Origin: Nitrospirota bacterium
GTDB taxonomy: Bacteria; Nitrospirota; Thermodesulfovibrionia; Thermodesulfovibrionales; JdFR-88
DNA: 31,043 nucleotides
NCBI GenBank assembly: GCA_021789735.1
Contig: JAJYJB010000023.1
Location: 1 to 31,043 of the forward strand
Direction: 5' to 3'
Under the pieces are notes generated by a model. That model worked only from the letters and a program-made list of their open reading frames with translations, did not search any database and was not told the origin of the DNA. Shown here piece after piece: positions 7,723 through 15,528 of the stretch. How positions within the stretch are numbered: the first letter of the stretch is position 1; each line of letters begins with the position of its first letter. A program made the translations under genes and the position numbers.

Positions 7723-8559
7723 ATGCCCTGGTTTAAAAAGACAAAAGCCCCTATAAAAAAGGTAAAGATACCGGAGGGCTCCTGGGTCAAGTGTGAAAGC
7801 TGCAAAGAGATCATCTACCGCAAGGAGATAGAGCGCAACCTTAAGGTATGCCCGAAATGCAACTACCACTTCAGGATCGACGCAAGGGAGCGAATAGCAC
7901 TCCTGTTTGATGCCGGGAGCTTTGAGGAGGCGGACGCCCTCATAGTTTCCGCGGACCCTCTTGCCTTCAGGGACACGATGCTTTACAAGGAAAGGCTGGA
8001 AAACAACACAGGAAAGACAGGGCTCACGGAGGCGGCGGTGTCCGGAATGGCCTTAGTAAACGGCATGAGGGTGTCTGTCATTATAATGGATTTTGCCTTC
8101 ATGGGGGGCAGCATGGGCTCCGCCGTAGGGGAAAAGATTATGCGCGCCGCCGAACGGGCACTGGAGGAGAAGGTGCCCCTGGTGACGGTGTCTTCCTCGG
8201 GTGGCGCCAGGATGCAGGAAGGCATTTTCTCCCTGATGCAGATGGCGAGGGTCTCTGCCGCCATAGGCAGACTTAAAGGAAATGCCATACCTTATATATC
8301 CATCCTTGCGGACCCTACCTTCGGGGGAGTGACAGCGAGCTTCGCCATGCTTGGGGACGTGATAATAGCGGAGCCAAGGAGTCTTATTGGCTTTGCCGGG
8401 CCCAGGGTCATAGAGCAGACGATAAAGCAGCAGCTGCCCGATAATTTCCAGAGGGCGGAGTTCCTTCTGGAGCATGGCCTGATAGATTTGGTCGTGCACA
8501 GAAAAGACATTAAAAGCGTCATCGCAAAACTCTTTGCGCACCTAAGCCCCGCGCCATGA
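7723..8559 (+). CDS. accD: Acetyl-CoA carboxylase carboxyltransferase beta subunit
   Basis: This 278-residue subunit carries, with AccA, the carboxyl transfer from biotin to acetyl-CoA that makes malonyl-CoA for fatty acid synthesis. The N-terminal zinc ribbon has Cys24, Cys27, Cys43 and Cys46 (KCESCKEI ... VCPKCNYHF). The crotonase-like core includes SSSGGARMQEG and PTFGGVTASFAMLGD, the expected oxyanion and CoA-binding loops. The start MPWFKKTK is typical of AccD. The ribosome site is weak (AGAG region). It ends in an ATGA overlap with folC. The trpA-accD-folC order is widespread in bacteria, which supports the call. Confidence 0.97.
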   Translation: MPWFKKTKAPIKKVKIPEGSWVKCESCKEIIYRKEIERNLKVCPKCNYHFRIDARERIALLFDAGSFEEADALIVSADPLAFRDTMLYKERLENNTGKTGLTEAAVSGMALVNGMRVSVIIMDFAFMGGSMGSAVGEKIMRAAERALEEKVPLVTVSSSGGARMQEGIFSLMQMARVSAAIGRLKGNAIPYISILADPTFGGVTASFAMLGDVIIAEPRSLIGFAGPRVIEQTIKQQLPDNFQRAEFLLEHGLIDLVVHRKDIKSVIAKLFAHLSPAP

Positions 8560-10010
8560 AAAAAGAGGGCGAGCCCCTGAGACCCGTCCCGCCCGGAAAA
8601 GCAGGGCTTCAGGAAACGTCCGAAAAGGAAGACGCCAGGCAGGCCAGGTACCTGGAAGTCCTCCGCTACCTCTACGGCCTTCAGAAATTCGGCATAAAGC
8701 TTGGGCTGCAGAACATACGCGGCCTCCTGCAAGCGCTTGGCAACCCGGAAAGAGGCCTGAAATGCATACATGTGGCGGGCACCAATGGCAAGGGCTCCAC
8801 GTGCGCGGCCATTGCCTCCATCCTCCAGGCCTCCGGGAAAAAGACCGGGCTCTTCACTTCCCCTCACCTTCTCAGCTTCACGGAAAGGATGCGGATAAAC
8901 GGGGAGGAGATCTCCGCCCAAAAAACGGTTGAGCTGGCCGGAGAGGTCAAGGACGCAGTTGAACGGTCGAAAGCAACAAATGTTTTCCCCGCCGGCCTGA
9001 ACCTCACTTTCTTTGAGTTCGTTACCGCGATGGCCCTGCTTTGGTTCAGGCAGGAAGGCGTGGAATGGGCGGTGCTTGAGACGGGCATGGGGGGCAGGCT
9101 GGATTCCACAAACGTGATAACCCCGGAGGTCTCGGTCATCGCCACCGTGGGTATGGACCACAGGGAGTTTTTGGGAAGCACGCTCAGGGAGATAGCGGCG
9201 GAGAAGGCAGGCATCATGAAAAAAGGGGTCCCGGTTGTTCTGGGCCCTCAAAGGCCGGAGGCGCTGGAAGTCCTTGAGGCGCGCTTTGCCTCTTTGAACG
9301 GAGACCGCGAATCTCCAGGGCTTTTTCTTTACGGCAGGGATTTTTTCGCCACCCTTTGCGCCAGCTCCGGAGATGGCGTCACTTTTGATTACTCCAGTTC
9401 TTCCTTTCGGGCCAAAGGCCTTTTTTTCCCTCTGGCGGGGGACTACCAGATCATAAACGCCGCGGCCGCTGCGGAGGCCGTGACCGCCGCGGGCCTTGGC
9501 AGCGAGGCATCCATCCGCGAGGGCCTCAGGCTGACGCGCATGCCTGGCAGGCTTGAACTCATGGAAGACACCCCTGAAATAAGGCTGGACGGGGCCCACA
9601 ACCCGGATGCGGCGGAGGCGCTGGCCGGGGCGCTGAAAAAAATTTTTTTATCCCACGCGGGCCGGCGGCTCATCCTTGTGCTTGGCATCATGGGAGACAA
9701 AGACATTGATGGCATCATGGCCCCACTGCTGGCCCTGGCGGCTGCCACCGGCGGAAAGGCAATATTCACGGCCCCGGCATACGGTAGGGCCGCAAACCCC
9801 GAAGAACTGAAAAAACACGCGGAGGCCCTGGGCTTTAAAACGGACATAACATCTGCCTCGCCTTTGTCCAGGGCGATACGGGAGGCAAGAGAGCTCGCCC
9901 GGCCTGAAGACCTTATAGTAATAACCGGTTCTTTTTACACCGCGGGGGAAGCCAAGGGGATACTGAAGCATGAGGGCGGAAAATTTTCCAGGCTCAGGGA
10001 GTCAAGGTGA
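8556..10010 (+). CDS. folC: Bifunctional folylpolyglutamate synthase / dihydrofolate synthase
   Basis: This 484-residue Mur-ligase-family protein ligates glutamate to dihydropteroate and to folates. VAGTNGKGSTCAAI is the ATP-binding P-loop. FTSPHLLSFTERMRING is the FolC signature, ETGMGGRLDSTN the omega-loop region, and LDGAHNPDAAEAL the C-terminal ligase motif. The N-terminus carries about 25 extra polar residues before the usual 'YLEVLRYLYGLQKFGIKLGL' region, so a later start is possible, but the ATG at 8556 overlaps the accD stop (ATGA). Its own stop overlaps the lptD GTG at 10007. Whether both activities are present cannot be decided from sequence alone. Confidence 0.95.
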   Translation: MKKEGEPLRPVPPGKAGLQETSEKEDARQARYLEVLRYLYGLQKFGIKLGLQNIRGLLQALGNPERGLKCIHVAGTNGKGSTCAAIASILQASGKKTGLFTSPHLLSFTERMRINGEEISAQKTVELAGEVKDAVERSKATNVFPAGLNLTFFEFVTAMALLWFRQEGVEWAVLETGMGGRLDSTNVITPEVSVIATVGMDHREFLGSTLREIAAEKAGIMKKGVPVVLGPQRPEALEVLEARFASLNGDRESPGLFLYGRDFFATLCASSGDGVTFDYSSSSFRAKGLFFPLAGDYQIINAAAAAEAVTAAGLGSEASIREGLRLTRMPGRLELMEDTPEIRLDGAHNPDAAEALAGALKKIFLSHAGRRLILVLGIMGDKDIDGIMAPLLALAAATGGKAIFTAPAYGRAANPEELKKHAEALGFKTDITSASPLSRAIREARELARPEDLIVITGSFYTAGEAKGILKHEGGKFSRLRESR

Positions 10011-12025
10011 AGGGGAAAGGCCATGCGGTAGAAGAAAAAAAAGATCTTTCCCACCTCTTTTTTTTACCTTCTGTCATTCCGGCCTTGTTTCTTTTGCTCT
10101 TGCCCGTCCTTTTTTTACAGCCCCCATACGCGATGGCCCAGCAGGAAAAAAAACCGCCGGTTATGCCCGGGCAGACCAGGATAACCTCAGACACCATGAC
10201 CCACTCGGGGACCAGGTATTATTTCAACGGCGACGTCCTGATAGTGCGGAGCAACATGACGGCCGGGGGCGACAGGGCCGTCTATGACGAGCAGACGAAC
10301 GAACTGCAGCTCATAGGAAACGCTTACATGGTGGACCCAACGGTCGTCATAAACGCCCGTGAGGTCTTCTACAACATGAAAAGCAAGACGGGCGTCCTTT
10401 ACGACGCTTCCATATTCGTAAGGAAAAGGAATTTTTACATAAAAGGCCGCCGGATAGAGAAAGTGGCACAGGACACGTACAACATCAAAAAAGCGTCATT
10501 TACCGCCTGCGAAGGCAAGACGCCCGCCTGGTCGGTGGAGTCGGATTCGGCCAGGGCCATTATCGGCGACAAGATCTGGATGCACGGCGCAGAGGTAAAA
10601 GCAGGCCCGGTCCCGGTCTTCTATGTGCCTTCGCTTGAGGCCCCTATTTCAACCAAGCGCGCCAGCGGTTTTCTGGCCCCAAATGGAGGCTACAGTACCT
10701 TTGGCGGCTTGCACCTCGAGATCCCGTATTATTGGGCCATTTCAGAAAACAAGGACGCCACGGTCAGCCTGGATTACTATTCCAAAAGGGCGGTGGGCGG
10801 CTCACTGGAGGGCCGCTACCTTGAGCCTTCCGGCTTGACGGGACTTGAAAAGCTCACGTATCTGTCCGACTGGGAAGACCATGTCGATTACCTTACGCTG
10901 TACGGCTGGCACACCGGGCCCTATGCGTTTGCCGAGATCAACTGGGCAAACCACAGGGACTATCACAAGCTCTTTGACCTTAACTTCCAGAAAGCCGAGC
11001 AGCGTTTTCTGGAGTCCAAGGGCGAGGGACACCTGGAGATACCCGGCTACGGGAAGGCCTTCATAAGGGTGCGCTGGTTCCAGGACGAACTGGACGGGGT
11101 GGACCAGTCCAGCGTCATCCAGGAGCTGCCCGAAACAGGGGTCTATATTTACCCAAGGAGGGTAGGCCCCCGGTTCCTGGGGCACAACGCCGCCTTTGAC
11201 ATGCAGTCGGCGCTGACAAATTTCTGGCGTGAGGACGGTCAGACCGCCGTCAGGTTTTACGCCGCTCCCAAGCTCTCCTATACGGTCGGCGACGGGATAA
11301 ATTTTTTCCAGTCCGTTCAGGCCGGCATAAGGCATTACAATTTCATGTCACCGGGCCAGGAAATAGACAGGCTTCTTTTCAATTACGACGCGGCCCTTCG
11401 CGCCAGGTTCGCACGGACCTTCCAAAACGGGGTCACTCATTATATTGAGCCCACACTTGAGTTCGTTGACAGGGACCTCACCGGACAGACCCCTCCCATA
11501 GTCTTCGATTCCACCGAGCTGGAGGACAAGGCCTCTTACCTGCAGGCCTCCTTGATGAACCGTTTCATGGACAAGCGTGGGGAGTTCCTGGACGTCCTGT
11601 TGACGGACCAGTTCGACACCAGGGCAGGCCGGGCACTGCCAGCAACGCTGAGCATATCCGCTTCCAGACCGGCAACGGTGAGCGGCAGCATCACCTACGA
11701 CCCTTATGCCGGGAAGCTGCAGACCGTCCAGCTTAATTCGACGTTTTCTCCCCTCAAGGGTCTGCTGTTTGGCGTAATAGAGACGTATACCCCGGCGCAG
11801 GACTCATGGGTGCACAACATAACCGCAAACGCGGTCCTCTCGTCCCATTTCACCGTGGTAAACGCCATCTGGTATGATACGACCAATGGGCTGCAGGAGT
11901 ATACCGCCGAGGTGCAATACCAGAGCCAGTGCTGGGGGCTGGACTTCGTCTTTGACAAAAAACCAGGCAACACCGCCTTTTACGCCAAGATCAGGCTGAG
12001 GGGGCTTGGCGGCGGAGGTGTTTAG
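10007..12025 (+). CDS. lptD: LPS-assembly protein LptD
   Basis: This 672-residue outer-membrane protein receives LPS from the periplasmic bridge and inserts it in the outer leaflet with LptE. Start GTG 10007 overlaps the folC stop. A hydrophobic signal segment (about 17-40) ends in AMA|QQ near residue 44. Residues ~55-170 form an LptA-like beta-jellyroll (TSDTMTHSG.., NARE..). The rest is the beta-barrel with SASRPATVSG-like strands. Cys168 (FTACEG) and Cys642 (SQCWGLDF) are the only obvious conserved cysteines, so one inter-domain disulfide is possible where E. coli uses two. The C-terminal FYAKIRLRGLG is characteristic. It is shorter than E. coli LptD (about 780), as in many non-gamma lineages. 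The gene shows the host makes LPS. Confidence 0.93.
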   Translation: MKGKGHAVEEKKDLSHLFFLPSVIPALFLLLLPVLFLQPPYAMAQQEKKPPVMPGQTRITSDTMTHSGTRYYFNGDVLIVRSNMTAGGDRAVYDEQTNELQLIGNAYMVDPTVVINAREVFYNMKSKTGVLYDASIFVRKRNFYIKGRRIEKVAQDTYNIKKASFTACEGKTPAWSVESDSARAIIGDKIWMHGAEVKAGPVPVFYVPSLEAPISTKRASGFLAPNGGYSTFGGLHLEIPYYWAISENKDATVSLDYYSKRAVGGSLEGRYLEPSGLTGLEKLTYLSDWEDHVDYLTLYGWHTGPYAFAEINWANHRDYHKLFDLNFQKAEQRFLESKGEGHLEIPGYGKAFIRVRWFQDELDGVDQSSVIQELPETGVYIYPRRVGPRFLGHNAAFDMQSALTNFWREDGQTAVRFYAAPKLSYTVGDGINFFQSVQAGIRHYNFMSPGQEIDRLLFNYDAALRARFARTFQNGVTHYIEPTLEFVDRDLTGQTPPIVFDSTELEDKASYLQASLMNRFMDKRGEFLDVLLTDQFDTRAGRALPATLSISASRPATVSGSITYDPYAGKLQTVQLNSTFSPLKGLLFGVIETYTPAQDSWVHNITANAVLSSHFTVVNAIWYDTTNGLQEYTAEVQYQSQCWGLDFVFDKKPGNTAFYAKIRLRGLGGGGV

Positions 12026-12105
12026 GGCCCGGTTTTTCCGCCGTCTTCTGTTTCAGGCGCGACTTTTTAGGTTAAAATAACTTTGTGGATATTAAAAAAA
12101 ACCAG

Positions 12106-12273
12106 ATGAAGTGCAAGAGGTGCGGGTCGCAGGTCAGCGCCGTTTTTGGTTGAAGGAGCGTCAGGATACGCTGCACGGCGTGCGGCGGGAGCTTTGAAAT
12201 AAAAGATTACCTGGATGAGATAGACGAGAAGCTCTGGGAAGAGATATCCCGCCGCCCGTGCAACAGGGCATAA
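12106..12273 (+). CDS. Dual-CxxC small protein with in-frame TGA, probable selenoprotein
   Basis: Reading from ATG 12106 gives 15 codons, TGA at 12151-12153, then 39 codons to TAA 12271-12273, for 55 residues if the TGA is selenocysteine. Cys3/Cys6 (CKRC) and Cys23/Cys26 (CTAC) are two CxxC pairs, with Sec16 between them and Cys52 near the end. The region after the TGA, RSVRIRC...YLDEIDEKLWEEI, has no break and normal codon use. I recall a small protein family described as 'dual CXXC motif small (seleno)protein' with exactly this layout, some members having Cys at this site. A SECIS-like hairpin follows the TGA at 12169-12187. GTG at 12085 could be an alternative start, 6 nt after a TAAAAT box. 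The function is unknown, likely redox or metal binding. The alternative is a pseudogene with a nonsense mutation. Confidence 0.75.
12169..12187 (+). promoter_or_regulatory. SECIS-like hairpin downstream of the TGA codon
   Basis: CGCTGCAC (12169-12176), loop GGC, GTGCGGCG (12180-12187) form an 8-bp stem with one T·G wobble; the loop starts 23 nt after the TGA. Bacterial SECIS elements usually have their apical loop about 16-37 nt after the UGA, with G at the start of the loop. From memory, the E. coli fdhF core also has U-GCA, a GG-containing loop, then UGC. No folding was computed. Confidence 0.6.
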
Positions 12274-12347
12274 AGAGGGCAACGGGGGCTTCCCGGGCGA
12301 ACCACCGGGCAACGGCGCAATCATAAGATGAGAGAGGACTTCAAAAA

Positions 12348-12932
12348 ATGATCAGACCGGCGATGGAAAAACTGGAGGGGCTGTACGCCCAGATGGACGC
12401 GGAGTACGGGAGGCTTTCCCGCCTCTACGGCCTGTCCTGCGAGGGCTGCGATGACAACTGCTGCACCCAGAGGTTCAACCACCATACCTTTGCCGAATAC
12501 CTTTTTTTGCTCGAAGGTCTCAAGGCCGCGGACCCCGAGCTGCGGGACGCCATTTTAATTCGGGCCAGGGTCGTGGTGGAAAGCTATGCCCACGAACTGC
12601 AGGCCGGAGAGATATTCAAGCTCATGTGCCCCGTGAATTTTAACGGCTCCTGCGCTCTCTACAAATGGAGGCCGATGATATGCCGGCTCCATGGCCTGCC
12701 CCATTATTTCATAATGCCCGACGGCGCGAGAAAGGCCGGGGGAGGCTGCCACAGGATAAACGCGGTGGAAAAGGCCACGCCCCATCAGGGCATGGACAGG
12801 ACCCCTTTTTATACCGCGCTTGCCCAGATAGAAAAAGACGTCCGGGAGCGCCTGGGCTACAGGGAGCGGTTCCGCAAGACCACCGCCCAGATGCTTATGG
12901 ACATGTCCATGGAAGTGGACATGGAGGAATGA
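12348..12932 (+). CDS. YkgJ-family cysteine-cluster protein
   Basis: This 194-residue protein has the Cys pattern of the YkgJ/CxxCxxCC family, thought to bind Zn or an Fe-S cluster: Cys31, Cys34, Cys38 and Cys39 in SCEGCDDNCCTQ, then CPVNFNGSCALYKWRPMICRLHG. The latter resembles the family's 'C..L....C..Y..RP..CR..G' signature. The N-terminal helix (about 1-28) looks like a coiled segment. The ATG at 12348 is preceded by GAGAGGA (12330-12336). It sits between the Sec-type small protein and a NYN-domain protein. The biochemical role of the family is not established. Another member lies at 23149-23850. Confidence 0.85.
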   Translation: MIRPAMEKLEGLYAQMDAEYGRLSRLYGLSCEGCDDNCCTQRFNHHTFAEYLFLLEGLKAADPELRDAILIRARVVVESYAHELQAGEIFKLMCPVNFNGSCALYKWRPMICRLHGLPHYFIMPDGARKAGGGCHRINAVEKATPHQGMDRTPFYTALAQIEKDVRERLGYRERFRKTTAQMLMDMSMEVDMEE

Positions 12933-12972
12933 GCATTTTTTTAAAAAAGGAAAAAACCAGTTCCGGCTGAAA

Positions 12973-13479
12973 ATGGGCGGGCAAAAAAGAATTCTCATAG
13001 ACGGCTACAATCTGACGGGCGTTCAGCACCCCGACCTGCAAAAGGAGCGGGAAGCGCTGCTTGAGCTGCTGCGGGCCTACCGGAAGAGGACCGGGCATGA
13101 AATAACTGTCGTATTTGACGGATGGGGAGGAAGCTCCCACATCGAAAGCCGGATGGTCCTTGGCGGCCTGAGCGTCATATATTCCAGGACGGGTGAAAAG
13201 GCGGACTCGGTAATAAAAAAAGCGCTGGAAAAGGAAAGCGGGATCATACTTGTAAGCTCCGACCGCGAATTGCAGGACGCAGCGTGGGCCCATGGCTCAG
13301 TCGCTGTTTCCTCGGAGCTTTTCGAAAGGAAACTCCATGCAGGCGGGGGCGCCGGCCAGCGGGAAACGAAAGACGGGGATGAGGAAGGTGTTTTTGATCT
13401 GCCCACCCGGCGCGGAGGAAATCCCAGGCAGCCCTCGAAACGGCAAAAGGCGCTTGAAAGGGCGCTAAAGGGGCTCTGA
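12973..13479 (+). CDS. NYN-domain (YacP/Rae1-like) putative ribonuclease
   Basis: This 168-residue protein has a PIN-like NYN fold in residues 1-120: LIDGYNL (Asp10), VVFDG (Asp49), EKADSVI (Asp78) and VSSDREL (Asp97). Together these give the acidic cluster that binds metal in NYN nucleases. Bacillus YacP/Rae1 cuts mRNA on the ribosome. The C-terminal tail is basic and low-complexity (PRQPSKRQKALERALKGL), suiting RNA or ribosome contact. The start ATG at 12973 lacks a strong Shine-Dalgarno. Its stop overlaps the next ATG by one base (TGATG at 13477-13481), so it is coupled to the response-regulator gene. The nuclease activity is inferred from family residues. Confidence 0.85.
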   Translation: MGGQKRILIDGYNLTGVQHPDLQKEREALLELLRAYRKRTGHEITVVFDGWGGSSHIESRMVLGGLSVIYSRTGEKADSVIKKALEKESGIILVSSDRELQDAAWAHGSVAVSSELFERKLHAGGGAGQRETKDGDEEGVFDLPTRRGGNPRQPSKRQKALERALKGL

Positions 13480-14177
13480 TGGCCGAAAAAAAAGCGACGA
13501 TACTGGTAGTCGAGGACGAAAAGAAGATATCCGATGTCGTAAAGCTCTATCTTGAAAGGGAGGGCTTTTTACCTCTTATAGCGAGCTCGGCTGAAGAGGC
13601 GATGCACTATCTGAAACAGCCTCCGGACCTTGTCGTGCTTGACCTCATGCTGCCAGGCATACAGGGGGAGGAGCTCTGCGGCATTATAAGGCAGAACTCG
13701 AATGTTCCCATAATCATGCTCACCGCCAGGACGGGCGAAGACGACATAATAAAGGGCCTGAGCCTCGGCGCGGACGATTATGTGCAAAAACCTTTCAGCC
13801 CGGGGGAGCTCCTTGCAAGGATAAAGGCGCAGCTGAGGAGGCACAAAAGACCTTATACAAGGATGTCCTTCAACAAGAGCGCCCTTACCATAGACGTCCT
13901 CAGGCGGGAAGTAGCCCGCGACGGGCAGCCACTTACCCTGACCCCCTCGGAATTCGGCATACTCGTTTCCCTCTGCGAAAGACCGGGGATGGTGCTATCG
14001 CGCCTCCAGCTTGTGAACATGGTCCAGGGCTACGACTTCGAGGGCTACGAGCGCACGATAGACGCCCACGTAAAAAACCTCCGCCAGAAGATAGAGGATG
14101 ATCCGAAAAACCCCACCTTCATAAAAACCATATACGGCATAGGTTACAAATTCATAGGCGCAAAGGATGAGGAGTAA
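13479..14177 (+). CDS. OmpR/PhoB-type response regulator
   Basis: This is a 232-residue two-domain DNA-binding regulator. The receiver domain (about 5-120) has the acidic pair Glu12/Asp13, phospho-acceptor Asp55 (VVLDLMLPG), switch Thr82 (MLTAR) and Lys104 (YVQKPF). The C-terminal winged helix (about 132-228) contains LTPSEFGILVSLCERPGMVLSRLQL and RTIDAHVKNLRQKIEDDP, typical of the OmpR class. It overlaps the histidine kinase gene by 11 nt and follows the NYN gene by a TGATG junction. The target genes and stimulus are not evident. Confidence 0.96.
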   Translation: MAEKKATILVVEDEKKISDVVKLYLEREGFLPLIASSAEEAMHYLKQPPDLVVLDLMLPGIQGEELCGIIRQNSNVPIIMLTARTGEDDIIKGLSLGADDYVQKPFSPGELLARIKAQLRRHKRPYTRMSFNKSALTIDVLRREVARDGQPLTLTPSEFGILVSLCERPGMVLSRLQLVNMVQGYDFEGYERTIDAHVKNLRQKIEDDPKNPTFIKTIYGIGYKFIGAKDEE

Positions 14178-15528
14178 GCTTTTTGTAGCATTCCTTCTGG
14201 TTATCGCCCTGGCCCTCCTTTCGAACCTGATGTTTGGCCACCGGATAATGAAGGACTTCGCGGCCTATGAAAAAGGCACCAGGGAGGACCACATCTACTG
14301 GATAATTGCCTCGGTGGAAAGCAGCTATTCGCATGACCGCTGGGACATGGAGTCCCTTGAGGACTCACTTCATTGGGCCGCCATGCTGCGGTTCGACTGC
14401 CGGGTGGAAGACCTTTCGGGCAGGACCATCATGAGCTCCGCCCAGGCGGTCGACCTCATGGGTGAGGCGATGCGCCTGAGGATGCAGATAATCCAGCCCG
14501 AAAGCAAAGGCGGCCCTCCCTATGAGAACTATCCGCTTTTCCACATGGGCAACCAGATAGGCACGCTTGCCATTAGGGACCTCATGGCCCCTCCCGACTC
14601 GCCTATAAGAAAAAAAGAGCATATCTTCAAGCAGAGAGGGCGGCAATTCCTCATCACCTCTTTCGTCATCGCCGGGTGCGGCGCCCTTTTCCTGGCAATA
14701 GTCCTGAGCCAGTTTCTGTCCAGGCCTGTCCGGGAGCTAAAACGTGCCGCGGAGACACTTGCGGGGGGCGACCTCTCGGTCCGCCTAAAAGGGACCGGAG
14801 CGGACGAGATAGGCAGGCTCAAGTCCGCCTTCAACGCCATGGCGGAGGCCCTCCAGAGGGAGGACTTACTGAGAAAGCGGCTTACGTCCAACGTGGCCCA
14901 CGAGCTCCGGACCCCCCTTGCCATAATGAAGGCAAGGATAGAGGCGATGATGGACGGCGTCATCGAGGCTGACCGGGCGGGACTTGAATCGCTACAGGTG
15001 GAGCTGGACTCGTTGACCCGCCTCATAGGCAGCATGGAGGACCTTACCAAGGCCGAGGCGGGCTTTTTAAAGAAAAGCCCGCCGGAGAAGGTGCTTTTGC
15101 GTGAGTTCCTTGAAGGCATCATCGAGGGGATGGCGCCTCTTTTCATGGACAAGGGCCTGAAACTGGAGATCGCCAACGGCAAGGAGCTTCCCGTGTTCAC
15201 GGAGCCCGAGAAGCTCGAAAAGGTGCTGAAAAACATAATCAAGAACGCGGCCAACCACACCACCGAGGGCGGCGTTCTGCTGAAATACGGCTTTGAAGGC
15301 TCCATGTTCTACGTCGAGGTGGAAGACACGGGCAAAGGCATGGCCCCGGATGAGCTGGGCCGGATATTTGACAGGTTTTACAAGGGAAAGGACTCAAAAG
15401 GCTTTGGCCTTGGGCTTGCGATAGCCAGGGAGCTTATAGAGGTGATGGGCGGAAGCATTACCGCCCAAAGCCAGCCCGGCGAGGGCTCCGTCTTCAGGAT
15501 CGTTCTGCCCCGCGGGAAAGAGCGTTAA
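14167..15528 (+). CDS. Sensor histidine kinase with HAMP domain, partner of the upstream regulator
   Basis: This 453-residue kinase has TM1 at ~4-23, a periplasmic sensor at ~25-158 without a recognised fold, TM2 at ~160-183, HAMP at ~184-234 (FLSRPVRELKRAAETLAGGD), and HisKA with phospho-acceptor His245 in SNVAHELRTP. The HATPase_c domain has the N-box KNIIKNAANHT, G1 VEDTGKGM, G2 GKDSKGFGLGLAIA and a C-terminal GEGSVFRIVLP. Architecture resembles BaeS/envelope-stress kinases. The ATG at 14167 overlaps the regulator's 3' end by 11 nt. Its own 3' end overlaps the convergent AMP-ligase gene by 35 bp. Confidence 0.96.
   Translation: MRSKLFVAFLLVIALALLSNLMFGHRIMKDFAAYEKGTREDHIYWIIASVESSYSHDRWDMESLEDSLHWAAMLRFDCRVEDLSGRTIMSSAQAVDLMGEAMRLRMQIIQPESKGGPPYENYPLFHMGNQIGTLAIRDLMAPPDSPIRKKEHIFKQRGRQFLITSFVIAGCGALFLAIVLSQFLSRPVRELKRAAETLAGGDLSVRLKGTGADEIGRLKSAFNAMAEALQREDLLRKRLTSNVAHELRTPLAIMKARIEAMMDGVIEADRAGLESLQVELDSLTRLIGSMEDLTKAEAGFLKKSPPEKVLLREFLEGIIEGMAPLFMDKGLKLEIANGKELPVFTEPEKLEKVLKNIIKNAANHTTEGGVLLKYGFEGSMFYVEVEDTGKGMAPDELGRIFDRFYKGKDSKGFGLGLAIARELIEVMGGSITAQSQPGEGSVFRIVLPRGKER

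Noticed and set aside
8292..9599. Long open frame (435 codons) antisense to accD and folC
   Set aside because: Shadow of two conserved genes, with no promoter or ribosome site and no family motifs.
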